Assembly (NCBI GenBank): GCA_012728415.1 | Contig: JAAYFD010000014.1 | Coordinates: forward strand, 1-64,000 | Length of the DNA: 64,000 nucleotides | Direction: 5' to 3' | From: Gammaproteobacteria bacterium | GTDB lineage: Bacteria; Pseudomonadota; Gammaproteobacteria; Pseudomonadales; Pseudomonadaceae | In this document: piece after piece, positions 39,876-48,075 of the stretch | Position numbering within the stretch: position 1 is the first letter of the stretch | Layout: every line of letters starts with the position of its first letter | The notes under the pieces: model-generated | Seen by the model: the letters and a program-made list of their open reading frames with translations, nothing else | What the model was told of the DNA's origin: nothing | The model's database searches: none | Position numbers and translations under genes: made by a program

Positions 39876-40060
39876 TTAGCGTCCAATGCCTGCGTCTTTG
39901 GCAATCTGGGTCATACCACGTGCTTTGGCGATATCGCCGAGGGCTTCGGCCAGTAGCGAATCGTCGTTTTCTGCAAGAATCGCATTCAGAGTTTCAGTGA
40001 ATTGAAACACTACCAAAGCATCCTGAAAATTCTCGCCCGTACGGCAGAGATCATGCAGGG
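39876..40060 (-). pseudogene. Remnant of HigA-like addiction antidote gene
   Basis: On the minus strand a startless frame reads ...FTETLNAILAENDDSLLAEA, then LGDIAKARGMTQIAKDAGIG, then R and a TAA at 39878-39876. This is the middle of the COG3636 antidote family (normally AxLGDIARARGMxQIA...GLSRESLYKALS), cut off just where the HTH recognition helix should continue, and no ATG precedes it. A TAG lies upstream near 40070. No toxin partner remains beside it. A decayed antitoxin, possibly left from a lost module. Confidence 0.6.
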
Positions 40061-40117
40061 TATTGAGCTATCAGGGCTGGAATAACCCGTCAGCCAAAGC
40101 TGACAAGGATTTGAACA

Positions 40118-40723
40118 ATGTTTAGAAAATACCTGGCCGCAGCGATATTTGTACTAGCTGTACTTCCTGGCACCAGCTGGGCACAGATGTATAAGTGCAC
40201 TGGCCCCAACGGTGAAATCACCTTTACCAAGCACGGCTGTGCCACGGATAACGACACTGCAAAAATTGAAGTGGGCCGCGTCAACTCGCAGGACAGCCGC
40301 GCGGCTCGGCAGAATATCGAGGAATACGAGTACCGGCGCAGTGCAAGGCCACAAGGTACGCGGGTGACGGTTGTTGCTGATCCGCGAATAGCAGAACGTC
40401 AAGCCAAGGCGCGTAATGATCTGTGCCGTGAAGCCAATACAGCGTACAAAGGGGCGCAGAACCGCCAGCTTACCGCCCGTCAGCGAGCCATGTCGGCAGG
40501 CTGTGCTTCGGGAGCCAGTGCACAAGAAATAGAACGCATTTCGCTGGATCACAAGCAAAAAGCTGCGGCTTCAAATCCAGCACCCAGTGTGATTACCAAT
40601 TGCGATCAGACCGGCTGCTGGGACAACCAAGGCGGGCGGTATAACCAGGGTGCAGGGTCAACATACATCCGCAACGATGGCAGGGCATGCCAAAGTGTGG
40701 GCGGGCAGATGGTCTGTCATTGA
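40118..40723 (+). CDS. Exported DUF4124-like protein
   Basis: 201 residues with a signal peptide (MFRKYLAAAIFVLAVLPGTS, cleavage near SWA/QMYK). QMYKCTGPNGEITFTKHGC at the mature N-terminus matches the start of DUF4124. The middle is R/Q/A-rich; the C-terminus has paired cysteines (TNCDQTGCWDNQGGRYNQG, RACQSVGGQMVCH) suitable for disulfides. Periplasmic; function unknown. Confidence 0.8.
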   Translation: MFRKYLAAAIFVLAVLPGTSWAQMYKCTGPNGEITFTKHGCATDNDTAKIEVGRVNSQDSRAARQNIEEYEYRRSARPQGTRVTVVADPRIAERQAKARNDLCREANTAYKGAQNRQLTARQRAMSAGCASGASAQEIERISLDHKQKAAASNPAPSVITNCDQTGCWDNQGGRYNQGAGSTYIRNDGRACQSVGGQMVCH

Positions 40724-40887
40724 TGAACTGGATTGGATCAAGGCGGACAGTCGTCTAGCGCGCGAAGTGGCTTAATAAGGGGTGTGAGAATCAAGTGCAG
40801 GCTTACCCGCATTCGTGCGAGTTGGCCTGTTTTGCTTTCAAAATGCCGACAAATGGCCCAGTGAGTGGCCTGATGAATATGATAGGC

Positions 40888-40913
40888 AAAAAAAATCCCT
40901 GAATAATCAGGGA
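40888..40913 (-). terminator. Terminator of tRNA-Ser
   Basis: Read on the minus strand: TCCCTGA, 4-base loop, TCAGGGA and then a run of T (A run at 40888-40895 on the plus strand). It lies 15 bases past the tRNA 3' end. Confidence 0.85.
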
Positions 40914-40927
40914 CTTAAAATAAAATA

Positions 40928-41017
40928 TGGCGGTGAAGGAGAGATTCGAACTCTCGATACGGTCTCCCGTATACCCGCTTTCCAGGCGAGCTCCTTCAGC
41001 CACTCGGACACTTCACC
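40928..41017 (-). tRNA. tRNA-Ser (anticodon GGA)
   Basis: Minus-strand 90-base tRNA with CCA encoded. GGTGAAG pairs with CTTCACC in the acceptor; TGTCCGAGTGGCTGAAGGA is the serine D-arm; the anticodon loop is CCTGGAAAG with GGA; a long variable arm (TACGGGAGACCGTA) marks a class II tRNA; TTCGAATC is the T-loop. It reads UCC and UCU codons. Very similar in layout to E. coli tRNA-Ser(GGA). Confidence 0.97.
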
Positions 41018-41057
41018 GCAACTCTGAAACAGGCTTGGTGCCTTATTCAGGTGGCGA

Positions 41058-41086
41058 ACTATACTGGAGATGTTTTTGGAATGCAA
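41058..41086 (-). promoter_or_regulatory. Promoter of tRNA-Ser
   Basis: On the minus strand TTGCAT (41086-41081) and TATAGT (41063-41058) are separated by exactly 17 bases, about 40 bases before the tRNA 5' end. Near-consensus sigma70, as expected for a tRNA. Confidence 0.7.
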
Positions 41087-41281
41087 GCCTGGGTACAGGT
41101 TTTCTGCGGTAGGTATTGCTATCTCTATTATCGGGAGGCTGTTGTACGGGGCAGTGGTTTGTGGCAGGCCTGCTGGTTTGCATGCAGACTCTGTCCTGGT
41201 ACAGGGGTACACTGCAATTATTCGGTCACAGCTGTGTCAAAGGGATTGTCCCGCGCAGCCCGGATTGGTAAGGAAAGACAG

Positions 41282-42049
41282 TTGCATTTTTTTTGGTCAC
41301 GTAAAAAGAAGAAAATCGCCGAAGCAGAAGACAGCTTCGGGTTGATCCGTGTTGAGGGCAAGGGGTCAAAACGCTATCTGGTATTTGCTGAGGATTCGGA
41401 GCAAAGTGCTGTGTGCATGCGTTCGCCGCTTCGGCTGGAATATGAATACTCCAGGGCGATGCTGCTTGGCGCACTCTGCCATGCGCAACCTGAAACTGCG
41501 CTCTTTCTTGGACTGGGAGCTGGCGCTCTGGTGCGTAGCTGCCTGGATGCCATGCCCAGCCTGTTTGACATCGAAATTATCGAGTTGCGGCCCGAGGTGC
41601 TACGGCTGGCCCGGCAGCATATGGGGTTTGTCGAGGATGAGCGCATGACCATTCGGCTGGGCGATGCACTGGAGCTGCTGGAGAGTGCCGAGCAAGCCGA
41701 CCTGATTTTTCTGGACCTGTATACCGAAGAGGGACCATCAAAAGGTCATATGACCTGGGAATTTCTGGCCAAATGCCAAGAGCGTCTGAGTGAGAACGGC
41801 TGGCTGATCATTAATCAGTGGGCTTTGCTGGACAGCAAGCCGGTGGCGTCAATGCTGTTACAAGGCTTGTTCGACGGGCATTACTGGGAGTTGCCGGTGC
41901 CCGAAGGCAATGTGGTCGTTATGGTGCCGGCCAGCAACAGACAAAACCTGCCGGTTGAGCAGTTGCGTTTGCGGGCAGCTGAGGTGGGCAGCCGACAGGG
42001 TTATGACATGCTTTCGTTGCTGCACGACATACGCTTGGGCAGCCGCTGA
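41282..42049 (+). CDS. Spermidine-synthase-like methyltransferase-fold protein
   Basis: 255 residues from a TTG start at 41282, chosen because AAGGAAAG lies 6-13 bases upstream and conserved sequence begins soon after (LHFFWSRKKKKIAEA). ATG-only reading would extend to 41051, through the tRNA promoter, and is unlikely. Spermidine-synthase-like Rossmann fold: LFLGLGAGALVRSCLDAMP, IEIIELRPEVLRLAR, and ADLIFLDLYTEEGPS. It lacks the usual full N-terminal domain, so it is not a classical SpeE; substrate unknown. Confidence 0.8.
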   Translation: MHFFWSRKKKKIAEAEDSFGLIRVEGKGSKRYLVFAEDSEQSAVCMRSPLRLEYEYSRAMLLGALCHAQPETALFLGLGAGALVRSCLDAMPSLFDIEIIELRPEVLRLARQHMGFVEDERMTIRLGDALELLESAEQADLIFLDLYTEEGPSKGHMTWEFLAKCQERLSENGWLIINQWALLDSKPVASMLLQGLFDGHYWELPVPEGNVVVMVPASNRQNLPVEQLRLRAAEVGSRQGYDMLSLLHDIRLGSR

Positions 42050-42290
42050 GCGGGCTGGAACGCTTCAGTGGCTGGAAGATGTCCATCATGCGCTGCGTGC
42101 ATTGGCCAGGCATGTGCAGGGTGAAGGTGTGACCAGTCCGGCTCTGCCGCGGCTGGCGACTGGGGTGGGCGCACTGGACTGGGCCGATGTTAAACCGCTG
42201 ATTGAGCAGCACCTGGGTGGTTTGGGTATTCCGGTGCTAATCTACGAGACCTACCGGAAAGGCGAAAAGGCCGACGAACAGCTGGTTTAA
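42050..42290 (+). pseudogene. Truncated macro-domain protein, C-terminal half
   Basis: A startless frame entered from the previous gene carries QWLEDVHHALRALARHV, then LPRLATGVGALDWADVKPLI and ending ETYRKGEKADEQLV. This is the second half of a macro (ADP-ribose-binding) domain; the family usually has an N-terminal half with the ADP-ribose loop and about 155 residues. Only about 75-80 residues remain and no ATG starts the frame. Probably broken by deletion, leaving the spermidine-synthase-like gene beside it. Confidence 0.6.
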
Positions 42291-42304
42291 AGCTGGTGGT
42301 TGAA

Positions 42305-42339
42305 AACCGCATGCAGCGATGGAAGCATGCGGTTTTTTT
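42305..42339 (+). terminator. Rho-independent terminator
   Basis: AACCGCATGC pairs with GCATGCGGTT around a 10-base loop, followed by TTTTT. Strong intrinsic terminator at the end of the macro-domain remnant, convergent with the crotonase gene. Confidence 0.88.
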
Positions 42340-42363
42340 ATGCCTGTAAACAGGTGGCTAGAC

Positions 42364-43056
42364 TCAATTTAAACCGTATTTGCGATCGTTATCAATGGCG
42401 GCATCCAGTGCGGCAAGCGTATCGGCGCGGACCTTCAGTTTGGTTCTGGCGTGAGCTGCCATGTTCAGCTGTGTGAGCTGTGTGGCGACAGCCAGTACAG
42501 TTTCCTGCAAGGTTTCTGGTGTTGTTACCAGGTCGACAAAGCCAGCTTCGCGCGCCTGTTGCGGTGTAAACATTTCTGCATTGATCACGGCACGCTGGAA
42601 GGCTGCCGGTGTCAGGCGGCCGCGGGCCAGCACAATGCCGGCGTCATGCATGGTCATGCCGATCTGTACTTCGTTGAGGCCGATCTTGAAGTCGCCATCC
42701 ACGGCAATGCGGTAGTCGGCAGCCAGCAGCAGAAAGGCCCCTTTGGCGATGGCATGGCCAGTGCAGGCGACAATCACCGGGTAAGGATGTGCTAACATAC
42801 GGCGCGTAAAAGACGACCCCATGGCAACCAGGTCCAGTGCGTTTTGCGGGCCGGACATCATCACTTTGAGGTCATAGCCGCCAGACAGAATGCCCGGCTG
42901 GCCGGTAATGATTAGCACCGCCTTGTCCGCTTCGGCACGGTCCAGTGCGGCTTCCAGCTGCTGCCATACATCAGGTGACAAGGCGTTGACCTTGCCATTG
43001 TTGATTTGCACAGTGGCGATGCCATTGTCGAGGTGGTAGCTGACCAGTGTATTCAT
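42364..43056 (-). CDS. Crotonase/enoyl-CoA hydratase-isomerase family
   Basis: 230 residues from the ATG at 43056. Crotonase fold with the oxyanion-hole segments ILSGGYDLKVM (around 56-66) and TGHAIAKGAFLLLAADYRIA (around 98). The usual second catalytic Glu region is NEVQIGMTMHDAG. It lacks a clear Glu pair for hydratase, so the exact reaction (hydratase, isomerase, other) is open. The frame extends upstream to 43413, but similarity starts at MNTLVSYHLDNG and overlaps nothing. Divergent from tusA. Confidence 0.85.
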   Translation of the reverse strand: MNTLVSYHLDNGIATVQINNGKVNALSPDVWQQLEAALDRAEADKAVLIITGQPGILSGGYDLKVMMSGPQNALDLVAMGSSFTRRMLAHPYPVIVACTGHAIAKGAFLLLAADYRIAVDGDFKIGLNEVQIGMTMHDAGIVLARGRLTPAAFQRAVINAEMFTPQQAREAGFVDLVTTPETLQETVLAVATQLTQLNMAAHARTKLKVRADTLAALDAAIDNDRKYGLN

Positions 43057-43252
43057 GCGTGAGCGTTCCTTGTTTTTATTGAATAAGGACAAATACAGTA
43101 GCGATCCGGGCGGAGAGGGTAAAGCAAAATTGCTGACTGGCGGGTCGGCTTTTCGGTAGATGTGGATAGCGACAACAATACCCTCCCAGCCTTCGTTGCT
43201 TCTGTACGACAGACGCAATGTATTAAATGAAACCAGAAGAAACAGAAACAGT

Positions 43253-43489
43253 ATGGACTTGATGGTAGACGAAACTCTGGATGCACGCGGGCTGTTTTGT
43301 CCCGAGCCGGTGATGATGCTGCACCAGGCAGTACGCCAGCTGCAGGCCGGCCAGGTGTTACACGTGCTGGCCAGCGACCCCTCAACCCGGCGCGATATTC
43401 CCAGGTTTTGCACCTTCCTGGGGCATAGCCTGCTGCAGACCGACGAGCAGCAGGGGCAATACAGTTATTGGATTCGCAAGAAGGACTGA
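43253..43489 (+). CDS. tusA: Sulfurtransferase TusA-like
   Basis: 78 residues. TusA family: [15 protein letters not shown] carries the CPxP motif with the sulfur-carrying Cys (residue 15). TusA relays sulfur for tRNA thiolation and cofactor synthesis. ATG at 43253 chosen ([13 protein letters not shown]); a second ATG at 43262 is also possible. Longer frame from 43160 is not conserved. NadK follows after 4 bases. Confidence 0.9.
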   Translation: MDLMVDETLDARGLFCPEPVMMLHQAVRQLQAGQVLHVLASDPSTRRDIPRFCTFLGHSLLQTDEQQGQYSYWIRKKD

Positions 43490-43493
43490 CCCA

Positions 43494-44384
43494 GTGGCCA
43501 ACTTTTATAACATCGGCATCATAGGCCGTTTGGGCAGCGCCAAGGTGCTGGACACCATCCGCCGGCTGAAAGCCTGGCTTCAGCAGCAAGAGCTGAACGT
43601 GATTCTGGACGAGGCAATTGCCGAAATGCTGCCGGGCCATGATGCCCAAGTCAGCAACCGTCACGTGTTGGGCGAGGTGTGCGACATGGTCATAGTGGTT
43701 GGTGGTGACGGCAGCATGCTGGGCGCCGCCCGTGCACTGGTCAATCACAATATCCCAGTACTGGGCATCAACCGTGGCAGTCTGGGATTTCTGACCGACA
43801 TTACTCCCGAACTCATGGAGCAGCAGGTGGGGGCGGTGCTGGCTGGCGAGTTCGAGGTGGAAGAGCGCTTTTTGCTGGAGACCGAAGTCTGGCGCGATGA
43901 CACCCGCACCGGTGAGGGCGACGCGCTCAATGATGTGGTGCTGCACCCGGGCAAATCGACACGCATGATTGCCTTTGAGCTCTATATTGATGGCCAGTTT
44001 GTCTACAGCCTGAAGGCGGACGGCCTGATCATTGCCACACCAACCGGCTCAACGGCCTATGCGCTGTCGGCGGGTGGCCCCATCATGCACCCGAAAATCG
44101 ATGCCATGGTGATCGTGCCCATGTATCCGCATACGCTGTCGAGCCGGCCGATTGTGGTGGATGCTGACAGCGAGCTGAAAATCGTTATTTCCCAGGATAT
44201 GAGCATCTACCCGCTGCTGTCCTGTGACGGCCAGAATCACGCCAACTGTGCGCCGGGTGATGTGGTATATATCCGCCGCAAGGCGCAACGCCTGCACTTG
44301 CTGCATCCACTCGAGCACAATTTTTATGAGGTGTGCCGCAACAAGCTGGGCTGGGAAAGCCGGCTTGACCAGCGGGGTTCATAG
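43494..44384 (+). CDS. nadK: NAD kinase
   Basis: 296 residues. Phosphorylates NAD to NADP. Begins at a GTG (43494) with NFYNIGIIGR; the GGDGSML loop (around 70), LGINRGSLGFLTD and the SPTGSTAY-like TPTGSTAYALSAGGP are diagnostic. Part of a nadK-phosphoesterase-rhomboid run known in Pseudomonas. Confidence 0.96.
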   Translation: MANFYNIGIIGRLGSAKVLDTIRRLKAWLQQQELNVILDEAIAEMLPGHDAQVSNRHVLGEVCDMVIVVGGDGSMLGAARALVNHNIPVLGINRGSLGFLTDITPELMEQQVGAVLAGEFEVEERFLLETEVWRDDTRTGEGDALNDVVLHPGKSTRMIAFELYIDGQFVYSLKADGLIIATPTGSTAYALSAGGPIMHPKIDAMVIVPMYPHTLSSRPIVVDADSELKIVISQDMSIYPLLSCDGQNHANCAPGDVVYIRRKAQRLHLLHPLEHNFYEVCRNKLGWESRLDQRGS

Positions 44385-44395
44385 GGGGTTGCGCC

Positions 44396-45361
44396 ATGCA
44401 GATTGATCCGCAACGGGGCTACGACATTATCGGCGACATCCATGGTTGTGCCGATGCCCTGGAGCGCCTGCTGGCCGGGCTTGGTTACCGCAAGCTGGGT
44501 GGCGTCTGGCAGCATGGCCGGCGGATGGCGATTTTTCTTGGTGACATCATTGACCGTGGCCCGCAAATCCGCGAAAGCCTGGAAATAGTCCGCTTGATGG
44601 TTGAGGGCGGCCATGCGCACTGCATTATGGGCAATCACGAATATTACGCACTGGCCTGGCATACTGCCGCACCAGCCGGCAGCAAGCAGACCTTTGTCCG
44701 TGAACATAGCCGCCGCCATGCCGGCATCTGGCAAGCGACCGCGCAGGCGTTTGCCAATCACCCCTATGAGTGGCAAGACTACCTGGACTGGTTCGCCGGG
44801 CTGCCCCTGTTTATCGACGGCAGCAGCTTCCGGGTGGTGCATGCTTGCTGGGACAAGCAGCTGATCGAAGGTGTGGTGGCACGTTTTGGTGGCGGTCAAA
44901 TCGATCGTGCATTCATTCAGGCGTCGGCAGAGCAGGGCAGCTTTGCCCATCAGGTTTTCAACCGCTTGTTGCGCGGAATCAATTTGCCGCTGCCGGGCGG
45001 ACAAAAAATGTTCGGGCAGGACGGGCTGGCCCGGCGAACCTATCGTGCCCGGTTTTGGCAAGAAGACCAGGCACCACGCACCTATGCCGAGCTCGCTTTT
45101 CAGCCCGACCCGATGCCCGACAACATCGCCGGCCAGCGTCTGCCGAAGGGTTTTTATCAGCAGCTGGTGCAGCACCAGGTGGCTGATCCGTTACTGTTTG
45201 TGGGTCATTACTGGCGCGATGGCGAGCCGGCGATGATCCGTCCCAACCTGGCCTGCCTGGACTACAGTGCAGTCAATGGTGGCCGGCTGGTAGCCTATCG
45301 ACTGGATGATGAGCTCAGTCTGCAAGCCGAAAAATTTGTCTGGGTGGAGAACCGCGCATGA
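44396..45361 (+). CDS. Metallophosphoesterase (PrpE/ApaH-like)
   Basis: 321 residues. Calcineurin-like: IIGDIHGC (about 12-18), LGDIIDRGP (about 46-54) and MGNHEYYA (around 79-86) give the metal sites, VGHYWRD the later histidine. Similar enzymes hydrolyse diadenosine tetraphosphate or protein phosphoserine. Overlaps the next gene (ATGA). Confidence 0.88.
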   Translation: MQIDPQRGYDIIGDIHGCADALERLLAGLGYRKLGGVWQHGRRMAIFLGDIIDRGPQIRESLEIVRLMVEGGHAHCIMGNHEYYALAWHTAAPAGSKQTFVREHSRRHAGIWQATAQAFANHPYEWQDYLDWFAGLPLFIDGSSFRVVHACWDKQLIEGVVARFGGGQIDRAFIQASAEQGSFAHQVFNRLLRGINLPLPGGQKMFGQDGLARRTYRARFWQEDQAPRTYAELAFQPDPMPDNIAGQRLPKGFYQQLVQHQVADPLLFVGHYWRDGEPAMIRPNLACLDYSAVNGGRLVAYRLDDELSLQAEKFVWVENRA

Positions 45362-46230
45362 GTTGGCAGCTGGCCTTGACAGCCCCGCTTGAACAGGACC
45401 TTTCCAGCTTCTGCCGGCTGCTTGCCGAGCAGCAGATTGGGCACCGGGTGAGCGAAGTGCAGGGTGAGCAGCACCTGTGGGTCGCCGACCGTGCAACTGC
45501 CGGGCATGTGGCTGAACTCTATTCAGCCTGGCAGCAACTGCCACCTGAGCAGCTGCAATTTTCACCGGCCCCGGTAGCAGCACGGGCAGGGCTGGGCGCA
45601 GACTGGAAGCAGCAATTGCTTCGTTATCCGCTGACAGCCCTGGTACTGTTGCTGACACTGCTGGTTGCAGCCTGGACCGGGGTTGGCGGCAACCTGTTCA
45701 AGGTCGCCGGCCTGACATTCAACGCAGTGCAGATCAGCGGCGACCAGGCCTGGTTTTTGCCGCTGGATGAAACGCTGGCCAGTGGGCAGTGGTGGCGGTT
45801 ATGGTCGCCGATGCTGATCCACTTTGGCTGGTTGCACCTGGCCATGAACAGCATGTGGTTCTGGGAGCTGGGCCGGCGCATCGAGCAGCATCAGGGCAGT
45901 CTGTTTTTGGCCGGTTTTGTATTGCTGGCCGGGCTGGTGTCCAATGCCAGCCAATTTGTAATGTCGGGTCCGTCGTTTTTTGGCGGCCTGTCGGGCGTGC
46001 TCTATGCCTTGCTCGGTTTTTGCTGGATTCATCAAAGGCTGTGCCCGGTACCTGCCTATGTTCTGCCCAAAGGCGTGGTAGGCATGATGCTGGTGTGGCT
46101 GGTGGTGTGTCTGCTGGGTATTGTCAGCGCCCTGGGCTTTGGCCAGATTGCCAATGCCGCGCACGTTAGCGGTCTGATCACAGGATGCCTTGGCGGGCTG
46201 CTAACCGGTTTGTGGGCACGCGGGCGATAG
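45358..46230 (+). CDS. glpG: Rhomboid intramembrane protease
   Basis: 290 residues. A soluble N-terminal part (to about 75) then six or so helices. Catalytic Ser in GGLSGVLYALLG (around 207) and His in NAAHVSGLITG (around 260) form the rhomboid dyad; HFGWLHLAMNSMWFWELG includes the HxxxN oxyanion pair. Overlaps the phosphoesterase stop. GlpG-like intramembrane serine protease. Confidence 0.93.
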   Translation: MSWQLALTAPLEQDLSSFCRLLAEQQIGHRVSEVQGEQHLWVADRATAGHVAELYSAWQQLPPEQLQFSPAPVAARAGLGADWKQQLLRYPLTALVLLLTLLVAAWTGVGGNLFKVAGLTFNAVQISGDQAWFLPLDETLASGQWWRLWSPMLIHFGWLHLAMNSMWFWELGRRIEQHQGSLFLAGFVLLAGLVSNASQFVMSGPSFFGGLSGVLYALLGFCWIHQRLCPVPAYVLPKGVVGMMLVWLVVCLLGIVSALGFGQIANAAHVSGLITGCLGGLLTGLWARGR

Positions 46231-46271
46231 CCTTCTTGACTATTTAAAAACCTCGGAAACGGGAAGGAAAC

Positions 46272-46547
46272 ATGACTGATTTTATTAAAATGATCGACAA
46301 CATCAATTCTGAAGCCTATGGCAGCCTGAAGCAGGCGCTGGAGCTGGGCAAGTGGCCGGATGGCACCCGCCTGAGCCAGGAGCAAAAAGAGCTGACCATG
46401 ATGGCTATTATTGCCTGGGAACAGAAAAACCTGCCCGAAGAACAGCGTACCGGTTATCTGGGGGGGGACCAGTGTGCTTCGCAGAAAAACAAGGATCTGA
46501 ACGTCGACCCCAGCCTGTTTGCACCTGCTGCCGGGACGCTGCACTGA
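46272..46547 (+). CDS. DUF1315 (YeaC family) protein
   Basis: 91 residues, small acidic, soluble. WPDGTRLSQEQKELTMMAII and LNVDP are conserved family elements; function unknown. The stop codon overlaps the next gene by one base (TGATG), as in Pseudomonas where these two sit together. Confidence 0.85.
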   Translation: MTDFIKMIDNINSEAYGSLKQALELGKWPDGTRLSQEQKELTMMAIIAWEQKNLPEEQRTGYLGGDQCASQKNKDLNVDPSLFAPAAGTLH

Positions 46548-47377
46548 TGAGCGAACTGGCCCGTGGCGCGGCGGTCAAGATGCGCATTGACCTGCAGGAC
46601 CCTGCGCAGTACCAGATGCGACTGGGTGAAGAAGAGCTACCACTCAATGAGCTGCTTGGACAGTCTTTGCAGCTGGAGTTTTTGGGCGAAATCAATTGCG
46701 TGCACTGCCAGCGCAAAACCAGCAAGAGTTTTGCCCAGGGCTACTGCTGGCCTTGCTTCAAGGGGCTGGCGCAGTGTGACAGCTGCATCATGAGCCCGGA
46801 AAAATGCCATTACGATGCCGGTACCTGCCGTGAGCCCGAGTGGGGCGAAGTCAACTGCATGATTGACCACTTTGTGTATCTGGCCAACTCCAGCTCGGTC
46901 AAGGTGGGCATTACCCGGGGGACTCAGCTGCCGACCCGCTGGCTGGATCAGGGAGCCGTACAGGCATTGCCGATCTTTCGGGTAAAAACCCGCCAGCAGT
47001 CCGGATTTGTGGAAGATGCCTTGCGGGCCCATGTCTCCGACCGCACCAGCTGGCAAGCCATGCTCAAGGGTGACCCCGAGCCGATTGACCTGGCTGCCCA
47101 GCGTGATCAGTTGATGGAGTTGTGCAGCCACGAACTGGACGAACTGCAGCAACGTTTTGGCCTGCAGGCGATTCAGCCACTGGACGATGCCGAGGTAACC
47201 AGCATCAGCTACCCGGTGCTTGAGTATCCGAAGAAGGTAAAAAGCTTCAACCTGGACAAGCTGCCGCAAGCGGAGGGAACTTTGCTGGGCATCAAGGGCC
47301 AGTATCTGATTTTTGATACCGGGGTAATCAATGTGCGCAAATACACCGGATACCAGCTGGCCTTGCGTAAAATTTGA
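46547..47377 (+). CDS. DUF2797 protein with cysteine pairs
   Basis: 276 residues from the ATG at 46547. Cys-x2-Cys pairs (INCVHCQRK, CWPCFKGLAQCDSC) suggest a zinc ribbon, followed by a GIY-YIG-like FVYLANSSSVKVGITRGTQLP segment. Function unknown; nucleic-acid binding is possible. The open frame upstream to 46352 is a shadow of DUF1315. Confidence 0.88.
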   Translation: MSELARGAAVKMRIDLQDPAQYQMRLGEEELPLNELLGQSLQLEFLGEINCVHCQRKTSKSFAQGYCWPCFKGLAQCDSCIMSPEKCHYDAGTCREPEWGEVNCMIDHFVYLANSSSVKVGITRGTQLPTRWLDQGAVQALPIFRVKTRQQSGFVEDALRAHVSDRTSWQAMLKGDPEPIDLAAQRDQLMELCSHELDELQQRFGLQAIQPLDDAEVTSISYPVLEYPKKVKSFNLDKLPQAEGTLLGIKGQYLIFDTGVINVRKYTGYQLALRKI

Positions 47378-47520
47378 TCAGGCCCGGGGCTGAAGGCGGT
47401 TTTTGCCTCTTACAGCTTAAACCCCGGTCGCCTCAATTCGCACGTGGCGCAGCCAAAACGCAGAGCCACAGGGTGCAGGCCACAAAGAGCAGCAGGTGCA
47501 GCCAGTAAAAGGAACAGGAT

Positions 47521-47994
47521 ATGCAGTTTTACATCTCTGAACAAAAAGTGCGCAAAGACCGGCGCTGGACCATTGTTTTGCTAGCGGTTTTGCTGTTGTC
47601 CAGCCTGGCCATGCTGGTTAAAGCCGTGCAGGCAGAAGCAGCGTCCGACTTGCTGTTGCCGATTGCAGCACTGTTTATTTTCGCCCTGGGGATTTTTGCC
47701 AGTTACCGCCATATCCAGCAGGGCAAAGCCGCCTATCCGGTTGTGACACTGGATGAGCAAAACCATCAGGCCGTTTTGAATTACAACAATGCAGTGGTCC
47801 ATGTGAACCTGCTCCAGGTTAAAGCCTTGCGTTTTCAAACAAGGTTTGGGCGCGTCAAATCCATTATTCTCAAGGCAGACACAGGCCAGATTTTCAAACT
47901 GGTTGGCTTTGAAAACATGGATGCACTGATTGCGACCCTTAAGCGGCTGGTGCCGGCAGAAAAGGTGAGCAGAAGCGCTTTTCTGCATCAGTAG
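47521..47994 (+). CDS. Membrane protein, unknown
   Basis: 157 residues. Two helices near the N-terminus (about 18-36 IVLLAVLLLSSLAMLVKAV; 43-60 LLLPIAALFIFALGIFAS) and a cytoplasmic C-domain that looks like a PH-type beta fold (YPVVTLDEQNHQAVLNYNNA, later GRVKSIILKADTGQIFKLVG). No family recognised. Separate transcript from pepN is plausible. AAAAGGAACAGG before the ATG is a Shine-Dalgarno. Confidence 0.7.
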   Translation: MQFYISEQKVRKDRRWTIVLLAVLLLSSLAMLVKAVQAEAASDLLLPIAALFIFALGIFASYRHIQQGKAAYPVVTLDEQNHQAVLNYNNAVVHVNLLQVKALRFQTRFGRVKSIILKADTGQIFKLVGFENMDALIATLKRLVPAEKVSRSAFLHQ

Positions 47995-48075
47995 GCAATA
48001 AGTTGCCCGCCGGCCTGATTACAGCAGCCAGTCTTTGAATATTCGCCTGATCCGTCTTTGTCGAGTGTAAATATC

